DNA from: Candidatus Coatesiibacteriota bacterium
GTDB lineage: Bacteria; RBG-13-66-14; B26-G2; JAUVZD01
Reading direction: 5' to 3'
DNA: 64,000 bases
Assembly (NCBI GenBank): GCA_030602715.1
Contig: JAUVZD010000011.1
Location: 1 to 64,000 of the forward strand
Shown: in pieces, positions 20,886 through 30,150 of the stretch
How the letters are laid out: each line of letters starts with the position of its first letter
How positions within the stretch are numbered: position 1 is the first letter of the stretch
Made by a program: the position numbers and the translations under genes
The notes under the pieces: model-generated
Seen by the model: the letters and a program-made list of their open reading frames with translations, nothing else
The model's database searches: none
What the model was told of the DNA's origin: nothing

Positions 20886-21295
20886 ATGTATCTCAAAGTA
20901 GGTCTGACAATTACCATACTCCTCCTCGCCGGGGGGCTTTTGCGGACTTTGACATCTACATAGACGGCTCGTATGAGGGGCGGATTGAGAGCGACGGGGA
21001 CATCTACATAGACGGCTCTTACTGTGGTCGCATAGAGATGGACGGGGACGTCTATGTGGACGGCTCTTACGCCGGAAGAATTGAGGATGACGGCGATATC
21101 TACCTGGACGGCTCCTACTACGGGCGCATAGAGGACGACGGCGACATCTACATTGACGGCTCCTACACCGGCAGGATTGAGGACGACGGCGACATATACT
21201 TAGACGGCTCCTACTTCGGCAGGGCTAGCGACATGCCCTACGGCACAGCCCCACTGGTGGTGGGCTATCTGATATTCTTTGCCGGGTATTTGTAG
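20886..21295 (+). pseudogene. Secreted five-repeat 'GRIEDDGDIYLDGSYY' protein (paralogue 3), one-base frameshift after signal peptide
   Basis: MYLKVGLTITILLLAGG in frame 1; adding one G to the G6 run at 20931-20936 restores ...AFADFDIYIDGSYEGRIESDGDIYIDGSYCGRIEMDGD... to the stop at 21295. Confidence 0.75.
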
Positions 21296-21545
21296 GGGAG
21301 CGTCTTCAAAAGGAACCGACAGTCCCCGAACTGGGGCTAGTCTATAACCGTCTAAAATAACGCCACACCTTCATTTTTTTATGTGAACATCCGGACGACA
21401 ACGGCACAATGCAAATTAGAGAATCCTTTAAAAATCAGTTCTTTAGACTTGAAAATCTAAGCGTCCTGCTTCGTTCCCCAACTTCGCATAAACTACAACC
21501 CATAATCACCTTAAACCCTAACGACCCAACAATCGGCAGACCAAG

Positions 21546-22964
21546 ATGAATATGAAGCTCAGCAGAGAGACTCTCCTACCTCCCCCTCTGCCTAAAGCCT
21601 TCGTCAAGGCTCTCAAGAGGATTGTCGGAAAGGAGCAGGTTTTCACCTCCGGACCGGAGATGGTGGCTTACTCCTTTGACGCCACCAAACTCGCCTCCTG
21701 GCCGCAGGCGGTGGTCATACCCACCGAGCAAAGCCAGGTAGCCCCGGTGGTTCGGCTCTGTAATCAACATATGGTTCATCTCATCCCCCGAGGCGAAGGG
21801 ACCGGCTTCACCGGGGGAACCGTGCCCGTCACCGGAGGAGTAGTCCTGGTGTTGAACGAGCTGAACGCCATCTCCTTCAAACCTGGTCCGCCTCCCTATA
21901 TAGAGGCTGAGGTGGGGGCTGTCACCACCAGAATTCAAGACCTAGCAGGTGAAAACGGTTATTTCTACCCTCCGGACCCGGCAAGCCAGAAGTATTCAAC
22001 CATCGGAGGGAATGTCGCCGTCGGCGCCGGGGGACCCCATTGTCTGAAATACGGCACCACCAGGGACTATGTGTTGGGCTTGGACTTGGTTCTACCCGAT
22101 GGAGAAGAGGTGAGCGTTAACCGAAACGATGAAAGAAGAGACCTACTGGAGTTGCTCATCGGCTCCGAAGGTACCCTGGGGGTGATAGTGAGAGTGCGTC
22201 TCAGACTGGTCCCCGAACCCCCCCACACCGCCTCAATGATGGTCGCCTTCAAGGACAATATCTCCGCCATACGCGGCGTCTCCCGCGTGGTGGCGGACGG
22301 ACTGATCCCCTCAAAGCTGGAGTTCATTGATAATCAATGCCTCAAAGCCATCGGCGGTTACATGGAGAGCCCACTACCCACCGAGGGGGCGGTGATACTT
22401 ATGGAGGAGGACGGCTCGCCCGAGGATGTGGACTTTACCCTGAAGAGAGCCGCCGAGCTAGCCCGCAAAGAGGGAGCGGTGGACATCCTCATTTCCGAGG
22501 ATGAGGAGACCAAGGACTTGCTCTGGGAGGCACGTAACGCCATCTCCCCCTCTCTTTCCCGCTACGGACCGACCAAGATAAACGAAGATGTCTGCGTGCC
22601 CATTGACCATATGGCGGAAGTAATGGATAAGATAGAGGGTATAGCCCACAAGCGTGGGGTCTTCGTTGCCAATTTCGGTCATGCCGGCGACGGCAACATT
22701 CATGTGAATTTCATAGGCGATGCTCGTCGTCCCAAGGAGATAGCCGAGATAGAAAAAGCGGTGGAGGAGGTCTTCGCCCTGGTCCTATCCGTCAACGGAA
22801 CCATCACCGGCGAACATGGGGAGGCAATCACCAAGCAGAGCTTCCTCCCCGACGAGGTCTCGCCCCTGGCCTACTCCCTCTTCAAGAGGATTAAGAATAG
22901 TCTTGATGGCGAGGGCATGTTCAACCCGGGCAAGATATTTCCCCTTGAAAACCCGCCGGCATAA
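21546..22964 (+). CDS. glcD: FAD-linked oxidase, glycolate oxidase GlcD / D-lactate dehydrogenase-like
   Basis: IPRGEGTGFTGGTVPVTGGVVLVLNELN...GSEGTLGVIVRVRLRLVP...NFGHAGDGNIHVNF...GTITGEHG. Confidence 0.9.
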   Translation: MNMKLSRETLLPPPLPKAFVKALKRIVGKEQVFTSGPEMVAYSFDATKLASWPQAVVIPTEQSQVAPVVRLCNQHMVHLIPRGEGTGFTGGTVPVTGGVVLVLNELNAISFKPGPPPYIEAEVGAVTTRIQDLAGENGYFYPPDPASQKYSTIGGNVAVGAGGPHCLKYGTTRDYVLGLDLVLPDGEEVSVNRNDERRDLLELLIGSEGTLGVIVRVRLRLVPEPPHTASMMVAFKDNISAIRGVSRVVADGLIPSKLEFIDNQCLKAIGGYMESPLPTEGAVILMEEDGSPEDVDFTLKRAAELARKEGAVDILISEDEETKDLLWEARNAISPSLSRYGPTKINEDVCVPIDHMAEVMDKIEGIAHKRGVFVANFGHAGDGNIHVNFIGDARRPKEIAEIEKAVEEVFALVLSVNGTITGEHGEAITKQSFLPDEVSPLAYSLFKRIKNSLDGEGMFNPGKIFPLENPPA

Positions 22965-23004
22965 TGGTAACATCACATAAAAAGGTGGAACACAGGAGGA
23001 TGGT

Positions 23005-23334
23005 ATGGCTTCGGAGAATGTCCAAGAACTGACCGAGAGCGATTTTGATAACATTGTTGCGGAATCAGAACTGCCAGTGCTGGTTGACTTCTGGGCGGAA
23101 TGGTGTCCCCCCTGCAAGATTCTCTCTCCACGTTTGGAGAACATCACCAAAAAACTGAAGGGACAACTGCTGGTCGGAGCTGTTGATGTGGGGGAAAACC
23201 CGAATTTGGCGGCAAAGTTTAATGTCACCGGCATCCCCACCCTGATCTTCTTCAAGGACGGTAAGGCGCATACCACCATCGTCGGAGCGGTCAGCGAGGA
23301 GGAGATATTAGCCGCCTTCAATAAACTCAAGTAG
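23005..23334 (+). CDS. trxA: Thioredoxin
   Basis: LVDFWAEWCPPCKILSPRLENITKKL...VTGIPTLIFFKDG; active site CPPC rather than CGPC. Confidence 0.92.
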   Translation: MASENVQELTESDFDNIVAESELPVLVDFWAEWCPPCKILSPRLENITKKLKGQLLVGAVDVGENPNLAAKFNVTGIPTLIFFKDGKAHTTIVGAVSEEEILAAFNKLK

Positions 23335-23350
23335 GTCTTTTATATAATAA

Positions 23351-23388
23351 ATGGGGAGCTGTATATTCCAGCTCCCCATTCTTTCTTG
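23351..23388 (+). terminator. Rho-independent terminator after trxA
   Basis: atggggagct-gtatattcc-agctccccat followed by tctttctt. Confidence 0.75.
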
Positions 23389-23448
23389 CCGATTTAAAGC
23401 CATGATTCTTCCTAACCCACCCCTCCTAACCAACCGCCGTTAAACTCT

Positions 23449-24294
23449 CTACAACCACTCCTTCAGATTGGGGGGGACTTCCCCGAACCGCCAGCCGGAT
23501 AGATGGGCGATGGGGACGGGCATACGCTTGAACTGATTGGCGAGGAAGGTCCGCACCACCAGCCTGCACTTATCCTCAGGGAAACCCAAGGCTGATACCT
23601 CATCCCTGCCCATCGCCAGATCAAAAACCCGATAAGCAAAGGCATCCAGCAGGGGATAGGTTATGCCCATCTCCTCCTCATCGGTCTGCCCCTCCCAGAG
23701 CCCCGCCGAGGGCGTCTTTTTGATGAGCCAGCCGGGCAAACCCAGGTGTTCGGCAAGCCATCTGATCTGGGTCTTATACAAGCCCCCCAAGGGGTTGAAG
23801 GCGCAAGCCAAATCGCCAAAGAGTGTGCCGTAGCCCATTATCAACTCGCTCTTGTTGCTGGTGCCCACAACCACCGCCTGGTGCGCCTTGGAACGGTCGT
23901 AGAGGACCATCATGCGCAGGCGAGCCATCAGGTTACCCCGCCGCAGCTGGTCCATGGAGGGTTCGGGGTTCGGATAAGCTTTGACCATCGGGCTTATGTC
24001 AACCGCCGTGGCAAGCACCCCCAAATGCTTTGCAACCTTAATTGCTTCAGGAGAGGAATCGGCGCAGAAGGCAGCCGCCGGGAGCGAATAGGCGAATATA
24101 TGTTCGGCGCCCACCGCCCGAATTGCCAGGGCACAGGAGACCGCCGAGTCCAGCCCCCCGGAGAGACCCAGAACCAGGTTGGGCAGACCGGTAGCCTCCA
24201 GTTGAGTGCGGATGAACTCGGACAGGGTGGATTCCACCTCCGCCCAATCCCGCTTCAGGGGTTGTAGGAGTTCCGCAAGCCTACCCTCATCCAT
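23449..24294 (-). CDS. nadE: NAD(+) synthase
   Basis: LVLGLSGGLDSAVSCALAIRAVG...VVGTSNKSELIMGYGTLFGDLACAFNPLGGLYKTQ...KTPSAGLWEGQTDEEEMG. Confidence 0.92.
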   Translation of the reverse strand: MDEGRLAELLQPLKRDWAEVESTLSEFIRTQLEATGLPNLVLGLSGGLDSAVSCALAIRAVGAEHIFAYSLPAAAFCADSSPEAIKVAKHLGVLATAVDISPMVKAYPNPEPSMDQLRRGNLMARLRMMVLYDRSKAHQAVVVGTSNKSELIMGYGTLFGDLACAFNPLGGLYKTQIRWLAEHLGLPGWLIKKTPSAGLWEGQTDEEEMGITYPLLDAFAYRVFDLAMGRDEVSALGFPEDKCRLVVRTFLANQFKRMPVPIAHLSGWRFGEVPPNLKEWL

Positions 24295-24463
24295 ATGTAT
24301 CTCCCGGCTTCTTGCATTAATTACTTTGACGCAGTATAGCATAATGGTGAGGAAGCGAGAAGGGAAATGAGGACACACGTCCTGACCATCTCAGAGTAAA
24401 GATTTTTCAGAATCTTTTGACTTTTAATTATGTTTGCTATATACTACTAAACCGTCTTGAACG

Positions 24464-24583
24464 ATGTTGGATTTTAACAGGGGAAGGAGTTCAAGTTACT
24501 TTGGGGCTACACCAGGTGATGAATCCAGTCCTGAGAAAAGGATGGAGCCGAATTTCGTAAAACAGGTGGTGATTTTGAAATGA
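24464..24583 (+). CDS. Possible 39-aa small ORF overlapping the trxB start (ATGA)
   Basis: MLDFNRGRSSSYFGATPGDESSPEKRMEPNFVKQVVILK*; its TGA overlaps the trxB ATG at 24580. Confidence 0.3.
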   Translation: MLDFNRGRSSSYFGATPGDESSPEKRMEPNFVKQVVILK

Positions 24584-25509
24584 ACAATGTCACCCACGAT
24601 GTCATCATTGTAGGAGGTGGTCCTGCAGGACTGACTGCAGCAATATACACCTCAAGAGAAAGGCTTGATACCCTTTTGCTTGAAAAAGGTCTATGCGGAG
24701 GATTACCCGCAACTACGGATTTGATAGAGAACTACCCCGGTTTTCCGCAAGGAATAAAGGGAATGGACTTGATGAATAAGATCAAGGAGCAGGCTCTGAG
24801 ATTCGGCACAAATGTGATTGAATTTAAGGAGGTAAAGAGAATTGCACCAGCGGGAGAAAAGATAAAGGTGCAAACAGACGAAGAGCAGTATACCGCTCAT
24901 GCAGTGATAGTAGCTTCAGGTAGCACCCCCAAGAAATTAAATATTCCCGGCGAGGAAGAATATCAGGGTAAAGGCGTCTCTTACTGTGTCACCTGTGACG
25001 GACCATTATACGCAGATAAAGATGTCGCTGTCATTGGATGTGGAAACTCTGGATTACAAGAAGGAGAAGCCCTTCTCAAGCATGTAAAGAGTATAACCTT
25101 TATTGAGTTCCTGCCTCACATGACCGCCGAAAAAATATTGCAGGAGAGATTGCAGGAGAGCGAAAAAACAAGGTTCCTCTTAAACCATATGCTCACCTCA
25201 ATAAACGGCGATACTCAGGTCAATTCCGTTACAGTAAAGAACCGTCAGACCGGCGAGGAAGAGCAGATTAAAGTCTCAGGCGTCTTTATATATGCGGGAT
25301 TTTCACCCAAATCCAAACTTTTAGAGGGCATCGTTGAATTGGATAGTTCAGGGTATATCAAGGCGAATGAAAATATGGAAACTTCCCTGCCCGGCATATA
25401 TGTAGCCGGTGATGTGCGCTCAAAGAAGGTCCGCCAGATAGATTCCGCCTGCGCGGATGCCACCATAGCCGCCATATCGGCCAGGGACTACATAAGAGAA
25501 CTAGCATAA
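24580..25509 (+). CDS. trxB: Thioredoxin reductase family protein
   Basis: DVIIVGGGPAGLTAAIYTSRERLDTLLLEK, CVTCDGPLYADKDVAVIGCGNSG, YVAGDVRSKKVRQIDSACADATIAA. Confidence 0.9.
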   Translation: MNNVTHDVIIVGGGPAGLTAAIYTSRERLDTLLLEKGLCGGLPATTDLIENYPGFPQGIKGMDLMNKIKEQALRFGTNVIEFKEVKRIAPAGEKIKVQTDEEQYTAHAVIVASGSTPKKLNIPGEEEYQGKGVSYCVTCDGPLYADKDVAVIGCGNSGLQEGEALLKHVKSITFIEFLPHMTAEKILQERLQESEKTRFLLNHMLTSINGDTQVNSVTVKNRQTGEEEQIKVSGVFIYAGFSPKSKLLEGIVELDSSGYIKANENMETSLPGIYVAGDVRSKKVRQIDSACADATIAAISARDYIRELA

Positions 25510-25562
25510 AGTGAAAGAATATGAATTTTTGCAATAAAGAAATATCGTAGATTACAAGATGC

Positions 25563-25590
25563 CCCCCCATTCTTCCCGAACGGGGGGCTT
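25563..25590. terminator. Rho-independent terminator
   Basis: gccccccattcttcccgaacggggggc hairpin between convergent genes. Confidence 0.65.
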
Positions 25591-25621
25591 TCTCTGCTTA
25601 TTTTTCGCCGACTATCAGAGT

Positions 25622-26575
25622 CTAATACACATTGAGGTGCACTTTCTTGTTCTCAAATTCCAGCTCGTAGGCGCTCATGGCTCCCTTGGTCAGGCTTGCC
25701 CGATTCTGGGTGCCGTCATCAAAGAGCTCCTCGCGGTCTGCGTCCCCCAGTTGAGCCAGATACTCCTCCATCTCAGAGGCGCTGGGCACCTCCCCCAAGC
25801 CGGAGGAGAGCACCCCATCCATGGAGTAACTGGTCAGAAGACGGGTCCAGACCTTCTTGAACAGGTCGTGGTTGGCAAAAATATCCCCGGCTTGAATGCT
25901 CCCCTCGGAGACCACGATCACCCCCACCACTTCCTTGTCATCTACCAGGTCCTCAAAAGCCTTCTTATACTCCTCTACCTGCTCCAGAAATTCTTCGTCA
26001 CTGTAGCTTGCGGTCAGGGTGTCGCTTGCGGAATAGACCCCCACCCCCTCATTGACCAAGGAGACATCGCTCCAGACGGCGGATTGGTCCATCTTCTTCT
26101 GAGCGCTGTAGCGGATTATTGAGGGGGCTATCTCCTCCTTGTAGCTAAACTCGGCGCTCACCTCGGTCCATCGCCCGGCTTCCACACAGAAGACATCCAC
26201 ATAATACTTGCCCCCCGGTGGAACCACCATATCGTAGGAGATGATGCGGTCCTGCTTGGCGCCCCGGATTATCTCCCCGGCCAGTAGGATAACGTTTTTA
26301 CCAGTGTAATTGTTCACCTCAAGTAGATTGACCGAAGCCCCCTCGGAGAGCTCGGTAATCTTGAACTGTCCGCTCTCAATAGCCTCACCCATGGTGAGGA
26401 TATCGCCAATCTTCTCTCCGCCCTTGGGGAGATAGATGGGATAGACCGCCAGATTGCCGTGTATCTCGGGTTTGCCCACGGAAAGTTGGGAGTAGAAATC
26501 CTCGGCAGACAGCGGGGCAGATAGGAAGGCGAGAGAGACTACCAGAGAGAGAAGGGGAATTAAAATTTTTTTCAC
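25622..26575 (-). CDS. Secreted ARPP-1-like domain protein
   Basis: Signal peptide; LEVNNYTGKNVILLAGEIIRGAKQDRIISYDMVVPPGGKYYVDVFCVEAGRW resembles the ARPP-1 domain. Confidence 0.6.
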   Translation of the reverse strand: MKKILIPLLSLVVSLAFLSAPLSAEDFYSQLSVGKPEIHGNLAVYPIYLPKGGEKIGDILTMGEAIESGQFKITELSEGASVNLLEVNNYTGKNVILLAGEIIRGAKQDRIISYDMVVPPGGKYYVDVFCVEAGRWTEVSAEFSYKEEIAPSIIRYSAQKKMDQSAVWSDVSLVNEGVGVYSASDTLTASYSDEEFLEQVEEYKKAFEDLVDDKEVVGVIVVSEGSIQAGDIFANHDLFKKVWTRLLTSYSMDGVLSSGLGEVPSASEMEEYLAQLGDADREELFDDGTQNRASLTKGAMSAYELEFENKKVHLNVY

Positions 26576-26800
26576 AAAGACCTCCTGAATTGATGTTAAT
26601 TCGGGTTTCTATGATATTTGACATAGCAATTCAGGTAGGAGTTTAAACGGGTAAGTCAAATTTAGGTACTATACACACGAAAATTTTTCCTGAAAAACAC
26701 GAAGTTTTTCTTGAAAAACTTAGTTTTATATGCTATTTTCAATTATAAGTTTTAACTAATTATTTTCTATTTTCCAACCCTTAGATTAAGGAGGAAATTT

Positions 26801-27508
26801 ATGAAGAAGGTGATTTACATAACGCTCTTTTGTGCGCTTGTTTTTAGCGCGCAGGTCTATGCCTTTTCTGTCGGTTTCGGTGGCGGGTATTTCTTGGGTT
26901 TACCTGTGACCGAAATGAAGATAACCGGAGAAACATATTACGGGTTTAATTTTAAGGTCAATATGACCGACGGTTATCCCTTCAAGCTCGGTCCCACAAA
27001 TGTTAGCTTCATCGGCATATTAAACTTCACCTCAATTGTCGGCGTAGAGGCAGGAATGGACAATCACTTTGGCTACAAGAACAAGGCTGCTACCATAAAA
27101 GGTTCTAGAGAATCCACAGGTGAGCCGTTTGAATACGACATCAACGAAGACACATTTATGAAGTTTAAGATGTATGCCTTGAAAGTTGGTAGTAGATTTA
27201 CATTCCCCGTCGGCGGTTTCTTCAAGCCCTATGCCAATGGGGGTCTCTTGGTCGCTTTCGCCAAGATTGAAAATCCTCAAGTTGAAGGTGAATATTACAA
27301 AGGAAATCATCTAGGAGTATATGCCGGTGGCGGAATTAACCTATTCGTAACCAAAAACATCGCCATTAACGTTCCTGTATCATTCAACACGTTCTTCGCG
27401 GGCAAACACAGCTACTATTATGAAGGAACTAAAGTTGGGGGTTATGGCATTAAATTCAAACCTCCTTCATTCATCACCTTCGGCGCCGGAACGGAGATTT
27501 ACCTGTAA
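26801..27508 (+). CDS. Outer-membrane beta-barrel-type secreted protein
   Basis: Signal peptide MKKVIYITLFCALVFSAQVYA; alternating aromatic/Gly strand pattern. Confidence 0.65.
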   Translation: MKKVIYITLFCALVFSAQVYAFSVGFGGGYFLGLPVTEMKITGETYYGFNFKVNMTDGYPFKLGPTNVSFIGILNFTSIVGVEAGMDNHFGYKNKAATIKGSRESTGEPFEYDINEDTFMKFKMYALKVGSRFTFPVGGFFKPYANGGLLVAFAKIENPQVEGEYYKGNHLGVYAGGGINLFVTKNIAINVPVSFNTFFAGKHSYYYEGTKVGGYGIKFKPPSFITFGAGTEIYL

Positions 27509-27535
27509 GCAACACTCACTCCAAATTTGTGTAAA

Positions 27536-27565
27536 AACCCGCACCCCTCAAGGTGCGGGTTCATT
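27536..27565. terminator. Rho-independent terminator
   Basis: aacccgcacccctcaaggtgcgggttcatttt. Confidence 0.7.
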
Positions 27566-27586
27566 TTATACCTAAAATCTTTTCCC

Positions 27587-28864
27587 CTACCCTATCCTCT
27601 CCCTCCCCCCGAAGTAGGGTTGAAGCGCCTGGGGTATCTTTATGCTCCCGTCCTCCCCCTGATGCACCTCCAACAGGGCGAGAAAGGCTCGGGAGAGGGC
27701 AATCCCGCTGCCGTTCATGGTGTGGGCGAAGACCGCCTTGCCCCCGCCCTCGGGACGCATGCGGATGCGTGCCCGCCTAGCCTGATACTCCTCATAAATG
27801 GAGCAGGAGCTTATCTCCCGATAGCGCTCCTCGGAGGGAATCCACACCTCAATGTCGTAGCACTTGGAGGCGCCGAAGCCGATATCCCCACTACACAGGA
27901 CTATCACCCGATAAGGCAACTCCAGAGCTTGCATCACCACCTCGGCGTCAGCTAACAGCTTGTCCAGCTCTTCGTAGCTGTCCTCCGGGCGGGTTATCTT
28001 GACCAGCTCCACCTTGTTGAACTGGTGCATGCGCATAAGCCCCCGGGTGTCCCGACCGGCGGCTCCCGCCTCCCGCCGAAAGCAAGCCGAGTAGGAGCAG
28101 TAGCACTTGGGAAGCTCCCCCTCGGGGATAATCTCGTCCTTGTGCAGGTTGGTCACCGAGACCTCGGCGGTGGGTATGAGAAAGTAATCGCTGTCCTCTA
28201 TCTTATACATGTCATCCCTCAGATGGGGGAGCTGACCGGTGCCCTGCATGGAGTCGGTGTTGACCAGAAACGGGGCGAAGACCTCGGTATAGCCGTGCCG
28301 GGTGATGTGTATATCCAGCATCATATTGATCATCGCCCGCTCCAACTGCGCACCCAAACCAAAGTAGCAGGCAAACATGGAGCCGGAGACCTTCGCCGCC
28401 CGCTCAAAATCCAGCAGACCGTGCATCTCCCCCAGCTCCCAATGGGGCTTAAGTTTAAAGTCAAACTCCGGGGGTTTGCCCCACTTTTTTATCTCCACAT
28501 TGTCGTTCTCGTCCTTACCGATGGGGGTGGAGGAGTGCAACATGTTGGGCATCCACAGAAGAACCTCGTTCATCCGCTCCTCGGCACTGCGCACCGTCTC
28601 CTCCAGCTCCTTGATGCGCCCGGAGATGGAGCGCACCTCCTCTATGAACTTGGTGGCGTCGCCCCCGCTCCTCTTCAGCTTTGCCACCTCCTCGGAGGCT
28701 CGGTTGCGCCGGGCACGCAACTCATCCAGCTCGGTTACCGCCTTGCGCCGCTCGCTTATTGCGGACAGCAGACCGTCCAGGTCCACCTTGTCCTCGTAAT
28801 GACGGTCGGCAAGCATCTTGCGCACCGCTGAGGTGTTCTCCTCAATAAAACGAATATCCAACAT
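27587..28864 (-). CDS. serS: Serine--tRNA ligase
   Basis: MLDIRFIEENTSAVRKMLADRHY...FRREAGAAGRDTRGLMRMHQFNKVELVKI...MNGSGIALSRAFLALLE. Confidence 0.96.
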   Translation of the reverse strand: MLDIRFIEENTSAVRKMLADRHYEDKVDLDGLLSAISERRKAVTELDELRARRNRASEEVAKLKRSGGDATKFIEEVRSISGRIKELEETVRSAEERMNEVLLWMPNMLHSSTPIGKDENDNVEIKKWGKPPEFDFKLKPHWELGEMHGLLDFERAAKVSGSMFACYFGLGAQLERAMINMMLDIHITRHGYTEVFAPFLVNTDSMQGTGQLPHLRDDMYKIEDSDYFLIPTAEVSVTNLHKDEIIPEGELPKCYCSYSACFRREAGAAGRDTRGLMRMHQFNKVELVKITRPEDSYEELDKLLADAEVVMQALELPYRVIVLCSGDIGFGASKCYDIEVWIPSEERYREISSCSIYEEYQARRARIRMRPEGGGKAVFAHTMNGSGIALSRAFLALLEVHQGEDGSIKIPQALQPYFGGRERIG

Positions 28865-28967
28865 AGCTAAGCCCCTCTCGTCAGTTTAACCTAGAGGATA
28901 AAATAAGTAATATGTCAAGTCAATGGGATAATGTGAAAAGTGTGTGCCCTGTCCAAGGGATGTTGAA

Positions 28968-29176
28968 GTAGGGGCGGGAATCCCTTCCCGCCCGTAAAAC
29001 GGTAATCCCTTCCCGCCCGTAAAGCAATACAATCATACGATAGGGCGGCATAGGAATGCCGCCCCTACCAGCAACCACCGTTATCCTGTTATTACAAAAT
29101 GTAGGGGAGAGTTAAACTCTCCGCTACATACATTGGATTAACCTGATAGTGGGCAAACCCAAAGGTTCGCCCCTAC
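28968..29176. repeat. Cluster of palindromic intergenic repeat modules (site B)
   Basis: gtaggggcgggaatcccttcccgcccg plus partial copy; tagggcggcataggaatgccgcccctac; gtaggggagagttaaactctccgctac; tagtgggcaaacccaaaggttcgcccctac. Confidence 0.85.
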
Positions 29177-30144
29177 ACCTGACCCAACAGCTTGAAGACA
29201 AAATCCATAGAGATGAGCGCAGACTCCAGGGGGATGAAGGGCTCGCTTCCCTCCTCCAGCACGCTTACGATATTCTGGTAGATTTCAGGGTGGAGTGCCA
29301 AGGAACCGGTATATCCCGGATAGCGGTTGAAGTCCGGGCGTATCCCGGGGTCCGGCGGTGGCAGGGGCGCATCCCACTTGCGAATCTCGTTCAAGGTCTT
29401 GCCCCCAATCTCCACAAAACCCTTCTCCGCCAGAATGGTAAGGCAGGTCTCCTCACGGATGGTGGGCAGAACCGAACAACTGATAGTTCCGAAGGTCTCA
29501 CCGATATTGAAGGTGCCCACCAACGAGTCGGCGAACTCTATCTTTCTTTTCTTGGTGGCGGAGAGGGCTTGAGCGGAGTCCACCTTTCCAAAGAGGTAAC
29601 ATATCAAATCCAGGTGATGCAGGAACTGGAGATGGAGGATGGAGCCAGCCATCTTTATATCGGCGTGCCAGCCGGTGAAATATTGCGGGTCACGGCGCCA
29701 GTAGCCGGCAAAATGCACCTGAAAGACCTCCCCCATCCGGGGAAGCACCTTCTTCTTAAGATAGTCAACATAGGGATTGTAGCGATTCTGCAGAACCGGA
29801 AAGCATATACCTTTGGACCTCTCCGCACAGGCGATTATGTCCATCTCCTCGGGCCACATGACGATTGGCTTCTCCACGATGACATTCTTGTTTTGCCGGA
29901 GCAGTTCAGTGGTCATCTCGTAGTGCAAGCCGGAGGGGGTGCAGATGACATAAAAATCAACATTCTCCTCCTCAATCGCCTTCCGCCAGTCGGTGTAGGG
30001 CTTAGCGCCCTCATATGCGCTTGCCCGCTCGGGGATGATGTCACAGCAGGCGACCAGCTCCCCACCGACGGCATCTATCGCCTTCTTATTGAACTGACCG
30101 GCGTAGCCGTTTCCGATGAGCACAAAGCGTCTCTTAGCCATCAA
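29173..30144 (-). CDS. Gfo/Idh/MocA-family sugar oxidoreductase (WbpB-like)
   Basis: FVLIGNGYAGQFNKKAIDAVGGELVACCDI...VDFYVICTPSGLHYEMTTELLRQNKNVIVEKP; adjacent to aminotransferase and acetyltransferase. Confidence 0.85.
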   Translation of the reverse strand: MMAKRRFVLIGNGYAGQFNKKAIDAVGGELVACCDIIPERASAYEGAKPYTDWRKAIEEENVDFYVICTPSGLHYEMTTELLRQNKNVIVEKPIVMWPEEMDIIACAERSKGICFPVLQNRYNPYVDYLKKKVLPRMGEVFQVHFAGYWRRDPQYFTGWHADIKMAGSILHLQFLHHLDLICYLFGKVDSAQALSATKKRKIEFADSLVGTFNIGETFGTISCSVLPTIREETCLTILAEKGFVEIGGKTLNEIRKWDAPLPPPDPGIRPDFNRYPGYTGSLALHPEIYQNIVSVLEEGSEPFIPLESALISMDFVFKLLGQV

Positions 30145-30150
30145 TAATCC

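Noticed and set aside
20025-21230. Regular ~48-51 nt direct repeats that could suggest a CRISPR-like or satellite array
   Set aside because: The repeats are in frame, differ by codon-synonymous changes and encode tandem protein repeats; there are no constant repeat/unique spacer units.
28025-28831. 268-aa plus-strand ORF
   Set aside because: Antisense shadow of serS.
29149-30147. 332-aa plus-strand ORF
   Set aside because: Almost exactly antisense to the Gfo/Idh/MocA gene; shadow ORF.
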